A stretch of DNA of 12,419 nucleotides from Betaproteobacteria bacterium. GTDB taxonomy: Bacteria; Pseudomonadota; Gammaproteobacteria; Burkholderiales; Burkholderiaceae_C. Below are positions 7,090-12,419 of the stretch, piece after piece. The DNA lies in contig RFTR01000039.1 of NCBI GenBank assembly GCA_009923345.1, positions 1-12,419 of the forward strand. The letters are read 5' to 3'. The position numbers and the translations under genes were made by a program. Each line of letters begins with the position of its first letter. Position 1 is the stretch's first letter. The notes beneath the pieces were generated by a model. That model searched no databases, was not told the DNA's origin, and saw only the letters and a program-made list of their open reading frames with translations.

Positions 7090-7533
7090 TTATTGCAGCT
7101 GGCGGTAAACCTGTGCATTGCTGGGGCCAAAAGATGCAAGGTGAATGGCTTCGCCCGTGGTGGGATCGCGCAAGACCAATTGCCCATCGGCATGGCCGCT
7201 AAGTTCAAATGCCGCATCTGGGCTGATAGATCTTTTTTTGCGTTCTCTAGCTAAGGCACGCAAGGTGCCACGTAGAAATCCTTGCTCACCCTCAAAGGTT
7301 GCAATTTTTTGCGCGGCGGTGTCGTAGACCAAAATTTCTCCGTGTGTTCCATCTTCAAAATGTAAGGACTTTGTCCAAACTACCGGAGCATCTGGTTGGC
7401 GCGCTTCAAAGCCAGATTGGCGTGCCGTAAAGATGCCCACTATCAACACGGCTAGCCCGAGCAAGACCCAACGCACTACCACTGGTATGGCAGAGGGGCG
7501 GAGTAGCGTTTGTTGGGAAGTTTGTGCGTGCAT
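7090..7533 (-). CDS. puhC: Photosynthetic complex assembly protein PuhC
   Basis: PuhC is a small membrane-anchored factor that aids organisation of the LH1-reaction-centre core complex. The 147-residue product has a short polar N-terminus, one membrane anchor at about residues 17-37, then a roughly 110-residue domain that is probably periplasmic. That domain contains W-T-K-S-L-H-F-E-D, a G-x-I-x-V-Y-D block and an E-G-E-Q-G-F-L-R-G-T-L-R-A-L-A-R-x-R stretch, which is characteristic of PuhC. The start ATG (7533) is 2 bp after the puhB stop and has no Shine-Dalgarno, so translation probably depends on puhB. The stop TAA at 7090-7092 is just ahead of the acsF ribosome binding site. Length and position between puhB and acsF both fit. 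Confidence 0.93.
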   Translation of the reverse strand: MHAQTSQQTLLRPSAIPVVVRWVLLGLAVLIVGIFTARQSGFEARQPDAPVVWTKSLHFEDGTHGEILVYDTAAQKIATFEGEQGFLRGTLRALARERKKRSISPDAAFELSGHADGQLVLRDPTTGEAIHLASFGPSNAQVYRQLQ

Positions 7534-7535
7534 AC

Positions 7536-8192
7536 TTAAGCGTGGCTTAAAGTTTGTCTGCTGTTCTCATGTGCCGCCGTGTGTACGGACACCAATTGCT
7601 CAGATGGACACTCTTGGCGCCATGCTTGCAGGATCAATTGGCCAATTCGCTCTGCTTTGGGTACGCAGCGCAGAGTCGGTTGTGGTGCGCTGATGCGCCA
7701 AGCACGCACATGGGGCCAAAGATTCAACCAGCCTATAGGACTATCCGAAGAAATGCCAATGGCGATATTTCCCGTCTGATTCTTCAAAGCCATTAAGTCG
7801 CAAGAGACAATTTTCTTCAGTGGCAAATTAAAAGTCAGTGATAAAACAATACCGATGCGCATCACAATGCGTCGGTTAGTCAAGGTGTAAATAGTGGCTT
7901 GGCTGGAAAGATAAGCGCTCCAAGCGAGCAAAACTAAAGCAAGCGACGCCAAGAAAATACTGGTCCCGACTTGTTTAGCAATATCCATTGCAGCGGTATT
8001 GCTATCGAGTAAATGCAAGAGTTGCAAGACCACCATCACAGAGAAGTACACCAATATTTTGCGAACATGGAATGCATCGACAGCCAATTGCTTCCAATCT
8101 GGCTGGCCTTGCCAAATGACATACTCGTTGCGAGGCAGTTTTTCAGGTAAACCCAAAGCTGCCTCGAACTCGTGTTCGTGGTGTGCTTTCAT
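7536..8192 (-). CDS. puhB: Reaction-centre assembly protein PuhB (bacterial PH domain)
   Basis: PuhB is an integral membrane protein that promotes assembly of the reaction centre. The 218-residue product starts with a soluble segment containing L-P-x-x-E-x-x-I-W-Q-G-x-P-D-W, which is typical of PuhB. Hydrophobic segments follow near residues 46-62 and 77-94. After these comes a PH-like part with the T-I-Y-T-L-T-N-R-R-I-V-M-R-I-G motif seen in bacterial PH-domain membrane proteins. The N-terminal tail is His-rich (M-K-A-H-H-E-H-E). The start overlaps the puhA stop as ATGA (8189-8192), with a weak AGGA at 8202-8205. The stop is 2 bp before puhC. The C-terminal 20 residues or so are polar and probably less conserved. 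Confidence 0.94.
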   Translation of the reverse strand: MKAHHEHEFEAALGLPEKLPRNEYVIWQGQPDWKQLAVDAFHVRKILVYFSVMVVLQLLHLLDSNTAAMDIAKQVGTSIFLASLALVLLAWSAYLSSQATIYTLTNRRIVMRIGIVLSLTFNLPLKKIVSCDLMALKNQTGNIAIGISSDSPIGWLNLWPHVRAWRISAPQPTLRCVPKAERIGQLILQAWRQECPSEQLVSVHTAAHENSRQTLSHA

Positions 8193-8953
8193 ACGATCGG
8201 TTCCTGACGGTTTGGCTCAGCGTAAAGAAGTCCTGCACCAAAGTAAGCCATGATCTTTTCTTCTTCGAGCATAGTGACTTGGTCTGGGGACTTAATCGCT
8301 GGCACATTGCCAAACTGGTGTGACATCAACGCATACACATCAATCGCATCTTCATGGATACGCGCAAAGTTGATTGGGATAAGAATATTTTTATCACTTC
8401 CAGCCACGGTCATTTCGATGTAGCGAAAGATCATTTCTGAGCGATCCACCCAAAAATCTCTCACCACGCCGGCTGGCTGGCCATCATCACCGTACACAGT
8501 GTGTCCACGTGAATCGGTGTCTCGCGTAGCGATGCCATGGTCTGTTGCCACACGCAAAGGAACGATCTTGACTTCACCTTCATGCGTCATTTCAGGCACA
8601 TCTGCTCTATTGGCCCACGCACCAGGGCCCAGGCCAGCTAACAGAGCATCGCCAACGGGTTCGAGCGGAGCGCCATTCCATGGATGAGAAGGTTTGCCTT
8701 GGTACTGTCCATCTTGACGGTTGAGGTCAGGACTCAAGACTTCATGGCCATTTGGCAGTTTGTAGACTTTGGGCGTTGGAATGGAAGGCCATCCATCCAT
8801 CTTTGGACCATTTTCACGGCCACTGTCCATGGGATATCCTTCGCGATGGTTTTCGCGCAAGAGGTAATAAATAAGACCCGCAAAAAATATCCAAAACACA
8901 TAGAGTACGAGCTGCGCAACGTCGACATATTGGGTGATTGCACCAGTTTCCAT
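8189..8953 (-). CDS. puhA: Photosynthetic reaction centre H subunit PuhA
   Basis: PuhA caps the cytoplasmic face of the reaction centre and guides proton delivery to the QB quinone. It has an N-terminal segment M-E-T-G-A-I-T-x-Y-x-D-V-A-Q, one transmembrane helix at about residues 11-32 (ending F-F-A-G-L-I-Y-Y-L), the R-E-G-Y-P motif, and a PRC-barrel cytoplasmic domain with D-F-W-V-D-R-S-E, N-V-P-A-I-K-S-P-D-Q-V-T and G-A-G-L-L-Y-A near the end. The frame is open back to 9010, but those codons overlap the end of lhaA. The start at 8953 (254 aa) matches the family N-terminus, and a GGAG lies 8 nt upstream; an ATG two codons earlier (8959) abuts that site too closely. The gene is 31 bp after lhaA and overlaps puhB by 4 bp. 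Confidence 0.97.
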   Translation of the reverse strand: METGAITQYVDVAQLVLYVFWIFFAGLIYYLLRENHREGYPMDSGRENGPKMDGWPSIPTPKVYKLPNGHEVLSPDLNRQDGQYQGKPSHPWNGAPLEPVGDALLAGLGPGAWANRADVPEMTHEGEVKIVPLRVATDHGIATRDTDSRGHTVYGDDGQPAGVVRDFWVDRSEMIFRYIEMTVAGSDKNILIPINFARIHEDAIDVYALMSHQFGNVPAIKSPDQVTMLEEEKIMAYFGAGLLYAEPNRQEPIV

Positions 8954-8959
8954 GGTCAT

Positions 8960-8965
8960 TTCTCC
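8960..8965 (-). promoter_or_regulatory. Ribosome binding site of puhA
   Basis: GGAGAA on the minus strand directly abuts the ATG at 8959 but puts its GGAG core 8 nt from the ATG at 8953. The spacing decides the start in favour of 8953. Confidence 0.7.
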
Positions 8966-8984
8966 ATTTAAAAATGAGTTGAAT

Positions 8985-10412
8985 TCAACTCGGGAACTCC
9001 GCCAAACCAAAAGAACTTCTTTGCGGCTTAGCCACTTCGCGCCGACTGCTTCGAACCAAAGGTCCTAGTGCAATCAACACGACAAACAACATATAAATTT
9101 CGATGTGGTAGACAAAGCTATAGGCAGTAGCAGGGGAGTCCAAGCTGGTGCCCAGTGCACCGCTGGTCGCGAGGCTGGCAATTGTGTCGCGCAAAAAACC
9201 GCCCGCTGCCATAGCCACTCCGGATGCCATCGCCTGTACCGCACCCCAAGCGCCCAACACCATGCCTGCGAACTTGTCGTTGTTGAAAGACATGGCGGTC
9301 ACCAGCATGCCTACAGAAAACAGTCCGCTAGAAAATCCAATTAAAAAAGTACCTACCCTGAATAAGTTAGGGGAATCTAGTGGCGCAGAAAAAATCACAA
9401 AGGCAAATGCAGGCAGTCCTAGGACCACGCCAGCACTAGCAACACGGCAAGCGTCAACGCCGCGCACTAGCCACTGTGAGGCTAAGAAAAAGGCCAATAA
9501 AGATCCACCAGCACTGAGCGCAGTCAGTGCACTGGTCATGCTGACATCTAGTCCCAACACTTCTGCACCAAAAGGCTCCAAGATGATGTCTTGCATGCTG
9601 AAAGCCGCCGTGCCAATCGCCACTGTCCATAAAAAGCGACGCATGCTGGCTTGCGCCATCAACTTTTGCCAGTTTTGCTGGAAGCCGTTTTCTTCACGTG
9701 GTCCACGCTTGGTCGAGCGGGCTTCTTGTTTCCACAAAGACATCAAGTTAAAGACCACCACGATCACTGCTGAACCTTGGATCACCTGGATCAAATGGGT
9801 GGGCGTGAAGTCAGTCAAAAATACACCGTACAAAACACTGCTGCCAATCATTCCGATTAACAGCATGCTGTAGAGCAGTGCTACGACACGGGGACGTTTT
9901 TCTTCTGTAGATAAGTCACTCGCTAAAGCAAGACCAGCTGTCTGCGTAACTTGCATGCCAAAGCCCACCAACACAAATGCCAGGGTTACGCCTATTTGGC
10001 CTAGCCACTCTGTATTGGGAGGCGGGTCTGACAAAAGCAACAGGGCAAACGGCATGATGGCCAGTCCACCAAATAACAACAAGGTTCCCATCCACAAGTA
10101 GGGGATGCGTTTCAAACCTAACGCAGAAGGGTGTGTATCACTGCGATAGCCAATCAAAGCTCTAAAGGGTGCAAACACCAAGGGAATAGCGAATGCCAAG
10201 GCGACCCACCACGCAGGCATGCCTAATTCCACAATCATCACGCGATTCAAAGTGCCTACCAACAGCGAAGTGGTCATGCCAATGACTGCTTGAAATAATG
10301 ACAGGCGCAAAAGTTTGCCAATCGGCAATTCATGGGACGCCGCATCCGCAAATGGCATGAACCGCAAGCTCTGTGTCTTGAGGTGTGCAAGAAGCGCGCG
10401 CGACCACATCAT
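8985..10412 (-). CDS. lhaA: LH1 assembly protein LhaA (BCH/PucC-family MFS-type membrane protein)
   Basis: LhaA belongs to the BCH (bacteriochlorophyll delivery) family within the major facilitator superfamily, with PucC, and is needed for normal LH1 assembly, possibly by handing bacteriochlorophyll to the antenna. The 475-residue product has about twelve hydrophobic segments split by a charged central loop (K-Q-E-A-R-S-T-K-R-G-P-R-E-E, near residue 240). Family features include L-F-Q-x-x-I-G-M, L-N-R-V-M-I-V-E-L, a A-P-F-R-A-L-I-G-Y-R-S-D-T-H block, and P-x-L-W-M-G-T-L. The frame extends to a TTG at 10430, but ATG 10412 overlaps the bchM stop as ATGA and is the better start. The gene ends 31 bp before puhA. 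Its position between bchM and puhA is the standard PGC arrangement. Confidence 0.95.
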   Translation of the reverse strand: MMWSRALLAHLKTQSLRFMPFADAASHELPIGKLLRLSLFQAVIGMTTSLLVGTLNRVMIVELGMPAWWVALAFAIPLVFAPFRALIGYRSDTHPSALGLKRIPYLWMGTLLLFGGLAIMPFALLLLSDPPPNTEWLGQIGVTLAFVLVGFGMQVTQTAGLALASDLSTEEKRPRVVALLYSMLLIGMIGSSVLYGVFLTDFTPTHLIQVIQGSAVIVVVFNLMSLWKQEARSTKRGPREENGFQQNWQKLMAQASMRRFLWTVAIGTAAFSMQDIILEPFGAEVLGLDVSMTSALTALSAGGSLLAFFLASQWLVRGVDACRVASAGVVLGLPAFAFVIFSAPLDSPNLFRVGTFLIGFSSGLFSVGMLVTAMSFNNDKFAGMVLGAWGAVQAMASGVAMAAGGFLRDTIASLATSGALGTSLDSPATAYSFVYHIEIYMLFVVLIALGPLVRSSRREVAKPQRSSFGLAEFPS

Positions 10413-11116
10413 GGTTTGACCCACTCCCAAGCTTGCGATTTATAAAAACCACTGCTAATGCGTTGTGTTCGGTTGGCTTGCCATGCACCGAGTTCAGGGA
10501 TTGCTGTGAGTCCTTGCAACAAATCAGATTGCAAGACAGGTTCTAGGGAAGGGGAACGGTCACTGCGCGGGAACAACCGACCAATGCGGTGCATGGCAGC
10601 CAGCATAGGTGTGCGGGGCGCAAAGGTAAAGATCACTGCTTTGCGTGTGCGTTGGGTTAAACCGTGAATCGCTTTCACAATATCGTCGGTGTCGTAATGA
10701 ATCAATGAATCCATCGCCACCACGTAATCAAAATGTCCCATGGCGGGGTCCAACATGTCGCCAGCTAAAAATTCAATGCTACCGGGGCCGTTGTGAAATT
10801 CATTCACGCTTCGCTCACGTGCCAATTGCACCAAGGTGGGAGACAAATCAATCGCTACCACGTGTGCGCCACGGCGCATGGCCTCGGTGGCTAGGGCCCC
10901 CGTGCCGCAACCTGCATCGAGTAAACGCATGCCACGCATATCTTGGGGTAGCCAAGACAAAAGCGTGGCGCGCATCTGGTCGCGGCCTTCTCGAACGGTT
11001 CGACGAATACGCCCGACGGGCGCATTGGAAGTCAATACCTCCCATGCTTTGGCCGCAGTGCGGTCAAAGTAATGTTCGATTTGTTCGCGACGTTCGAGAT
11101 AGCTGGTGTGTTCCAT
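10409..11116 (-). CDS. bchM: Mg-protoporphyrin IX methyltransferase BchM
   Basis: BchM transfers a methyl group from S-adenosylmethionine to the C13 propionate of Mg-protoporphyrin IX, giving the monomethyl ester that AcsF then cyclises. The 235-residue product is full length. The N-terminal H-Y-F-D-R-T-A-A-K-A-W-E-V-L segment and V-R-x-G-R-D-Q-M-R are typical of BchM. The SAM-binding glycine-rich motif D-A-G-C-G-T-G is at residues 67-73, followed by the acidic V-V-A-I-D-L-S strand end and M-D-S-L-I-H-Y. F-A-P-R-T-P-x-L follows later. ATG 11116 shares one base with the bchL stop (TGATG); the TTG one codon earlier is a less likely start. The 3' end overlaps lhaA by 4 bp (ATGA). No strong Shine-Dalgarno is visible, so translation is probably coupled to bchL. 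Confidence 0.96.
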   Translation of the reverse strand: MEHTSYLERREQIEHYFDRTAAKAWEVLTSNAPVGRIRRTVREGRDQMRATLLSWLPQDMRGMRLLDAGCGTGALATEAMRRGAHVVAIDLSPTLVQLARERSVNEFHNGPGSIEFLAGDMLDPAMGHFDYVVAMDSLIHYDTDDIVKAIHGLTQRTRKAVIFTFAPRTPMLAAMHRIGRLFPRSDRSPSLEPVLQSDLLQGLTAIPELGAWQANRTQRISSGFYKSQAWEWVKP

Positions 11117-12027
11117 CAATCAAATCCGAGTAAATCAAAAATGTCACGGTCTTTCATGGGCACCGCAGGCAAAGGGTCACCACCTAACCATAAAGCTGCA
11201 GCCAAACGCATGTACTCGTCTTGTACGGCTTTCACAGCAGGCGTGGCTTCGAGCTCAAACAAAGTAGATTTGGACAATCTGCTGCGACGGATCTCATCGA
11301 GCATCGGAAAGTGCGCCATGGTTTTTAAACCAGTAACAGCATTGAACTTATCGATTTGATCGGTTGCGTCGCTGCGGTTGGCAATCACACCGCCTAAGCG
11401 CACGTTGTAGTTTTTTGACTTCGCGCCAATCGCTTGCACGATGCGGTTCATTGCAAAGATGGAGTCAAAGTCGTTGGCGGTGACGATCAAGGCGCGATCT
11501 GCGTGTTGCAAGGGCGCGGCAAAGCCCCCGCACACCACGTCACCCAAGACATCGAAGATCACCACATCAGTGTCTTCTAGCAAATGGTGTTCTTTGAGCA
11601 GCTTGACAGTCTGTCCCACCACATATCCGCCACATCCAGTGCCTGCAGGTGGCCCACCTGCTTCCACACACATCACGCCGTTGTAGCCTTTGAAAACAAA
11701 GTCATCTAAGCGTAACTCTTCGGCATGGAAATCGACGGCCTCTAAGGCATCGATCACCGTGGGCATGAGTTTTTTGGTGAGCGTGAATGTCGAGTCGTGT
11801 TTAGGATCGCATCCGATTTGCAAAACACGCTTGCCCATTTTGCTAAATGCCACCGATAAATTGGAAGAGGTCGTGCTCTTGCCAATGCCACCTTTGCCGT
11901 AAACAGCAAATACTTTGGCCGTGCCGATTTTGAGGCTCGGGTCCATTTGCACTTGGACACTGCCTTCGCCATCAGGTCGTCCTCCACGTTTGATATGAGA
12001 GACGGGGACTGTTGCGGTTTCCATCAT
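11116..12027 (-). CDS. bchL: Dark-operative protochlorophyllide reductase Fe protein BchL
   Basis: BchL is the NifH-like ATP-dependent reductase that passes electrons to BchNB, which reduces ring D of protochlorophyllide without light. The 303-residue protein carries the P-loop G-K-G-G-I-G-K-S at residues 44-51, then G-C-D-P-K-H-D-S. The two Cys residues that bind the [4Fe-4S] cluster shared by the dimer are C132 (G-T-G-C-G-G) and C166 (D-V-V-C-G-G), 34 residues apart as in characterised BchL. The frame is open back to 12120, but that part overlaps bchH. ATG 12027 overlaps the bchH stop as ATGA and has AAGGAG 7 nt upstream; ATG 12024 follows directly. The product is O2-sensitive, while AcsF downstream needs O2, so the pathway probably works best at low oxygen. 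Confidence 0.98.
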   Translation of the reverse strand: MMETATVPVSHIKRGGRPDGEGSVQVQMDPSLKIGTAKVFAVYGKGGIGKSTTSSNLSVAFSKMGKRVLQIGCDPKHDSTFTLTKKLMPTVIDALEAVDFHAEELRLDDFVFKGYNGVMCVEAGGPPAGTGCGGYVVGQTVKLLKEHHLLEDTDVVIFDVLGDVVCGGFAAPLQHADRALIVTANDFDSIFAMNRIVQAIGAKSKNYNVRLGGVIANRSDATDQIDKFNAVTGLKTMAHFPMLDEIRRSRLSKSTLFELEATPAVKAVQDEYMRLAAALWLGGDPLPAVPMKDRDIFDLLGFD

Positions 12028-12419
12028 GCGGGTACTCCTTCTTGGATGCCTTCTAGGCGATCCTCTAACTCGTCGCCTGCCTGTTGCAGTGCCTTCATGG
12101 TTTCTGGGTCCGGCTTCCAATATTGGCGCCGAGAGGCTTCTAGCAATCGACCCGCCACTTTGGCGGATGCGGTTGGGTTGAGTTGGGCTAGGCGTTCACG
12201 CATCTCAGGATCGAGGATGAATGTTTGCGCCAGTTGTTGGTACACCCATGGCTGTACTTGTCCGGTAGTGGCGGACCAGCCCATGGTGTTGGTGAGATGC
12301 GCTTCGATTTGGCGCACGCCTTCGTAGCCGTGTTGCAGCATGCTTTCGTGCCACTTGGGGTTGAGCATGCGGGTGCGGGTTTCGAGTGCCACTTGCTCTG
12401 TGAGTGTGCGCACCACGCC
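12024..12419 (-). CDS. bchH: Magnesium chelatase large subunit BchH, C-terminal part (5' end outside window)
   Basis: BchH is the porphyrin-binding catalytic subunit (about 1,200-1,300 residues in the family) that, with BchI and BchD, inserts Mg2+ into protoporphyrin IX. Only the last 131 residues are in the window. They include R-T-L-T-E-Q-V-A-L-E-T-R-T-R, L-N-P-K-W-H-E-S-M-L-x-H-G-Y-E-G-V-R, T-N-T-M-G-W-S-A-T-T-G-Q-V-Q-P-W-V-Y and A-G-D-E-L-E-D-R-L-E-G, which are diagnostic of the BchH/ChlH C-terminus. The frame is open to the right edge; the GTG near the edge is internal. The TGA (12024-12026) overlaps the bchL start as ATGA. No defect is visible in this portion. Confidence 0.97.
   Translation of the reverse strand, partial: GVVRTLTEQVALETRTRMLNPKWHESMLQHGYEGVRQIEAHLTNTMGWSATTGQVQPWVYQQLAQTFILDPEMRERLAQLNPTASAKVAGRLLEASRRQYWKPDPETMKALQQAGDELEDRLEGIQEGVPA
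12035..12040 (-). promoter_or_regulatory. Ribosome binding site of bchL
   Basis: AAGGAG on the minus strand, 7 nt before ATG 12027 and inside the last codons of bchH. It fixes the bchL start and excludes the longer open frame reaching 12120. Confidence 0.8.

Noticed and set aside
8953..9010. Longer puhA starting at 9010
   Set aside because: The extra residues overlap lhaA and do not match the H-subunit N-terminus, while a ribosome binding site favours 8953.
9148..9873. 241-codon open frame on the plus strand opposite lhaA
   Set aside because: Low-complexity Pro/Ala/Thr/Lys composition typical of the antisense shadow of a membrane protein, with no family resemblance and no ribosome binding site.
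10645..11133. 162-codon open frame on the plus strand opposite bchM
   Set aside because: Antisense shadow of a clearly conserved gene; Arg/Cys-rich composition without recognisable domains.
12028..12120. Longer bchL starting at 12120
   Set aside because: The Arg-rich extension is the shadow of the conserved bchH C-terminus; ATG 12027 has a good ribosome binding site.
1..12419. Novel defence, mobile or regulatory system
   Set aside because: Nearly all bases are assigned to known photosynthesis genes. No transposase, integrase, toxin-antitoxin, CRISPR repeat or RNA gene was seen. A quick look near gene starts for PpsR/CrtJ-type TGT-N12-ACA sites found none, but the scan was not exhaustive.

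Overview
The window is a 12.4 kb piece of a photosynthesis gene cluster (PGC) from a purple, bacteriochlorophyll a-producing proteobacterium. Three things suggest a betaproteobacterium, probably a freshwater Burkholderiales/Comamonadaceae aerobic or facultative phototroph of the Limnohabitans/Rhodoferax/Rubrivivax type: the gene order bchH-bchL-bchM-lhaA-puhA-puhB-puhC-acsF-puhE-crtI-crtB, the spheroidene-type carotenoid genes crtA/crtD/crtC, and a GC content near one half by eye. The taxon is an inference; no rRNA or other marker gene is present.

Layout. The left 2.7 kb is read on the plus strand: the 3' end of a crtA-like gene (1-253), crtD (246-1815) and crtC (to 2678). The other 9.7 kb is one unbroken minus-strand operon. 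In transcription order it holds the 3' end of bchH (12419-12024), bchL, bchM, lhaA, puhA, puhB, puhC, acsF, puhE, crtI and crtB (ending at 2692). The two transcription units converge, with only 13 bp between the crtC and crtB stops and no recognisable terminator. Every base lies in or within about 30 bp of a gene, so there is no gene-free stretch over 300 bp. No tRNA, rRNA, CRISPR, IS element or phage gene was seen.

How the genes work together. BchH (Mg chelatase large subunit), BchM (Mg-protoporphyrin methyltransferase), AcsF (O2-dependent ring cyclase) and BchL (Fe protein of dark-operative protochlorophyllide reductase) make bacteriochlorophyll. PuhA is the reaction-centre H subunit. LhaA, PuhB, PuhC and PuhE help assemble the LH1-reaction-centre core. 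CrtB and CrtI make the acyclic C40 backbone, and CrtC, CrtD and CrtA take it towards hydroxylated, desaturated and keto carotenoids (spheroidene/spheroidenone branch). Most minus-strand junctions overlap by 1-59 bp or are separated by 2-31 bp, which implies strong translational coupling.

What is unusual. No novel system is evident; this is a well-known type of cluster. The main anomaly is an exact 34-bp tandem duplication (363-430) that frameshifts crtD just after its FAD-binding motif. It is either a very recent crtD knockout or an assembly error. Secondary oddities are a long out-of-frame crtD/crtC overlap, and a puhE 3' end that does not look like the family and runs 59 bp into crtI.
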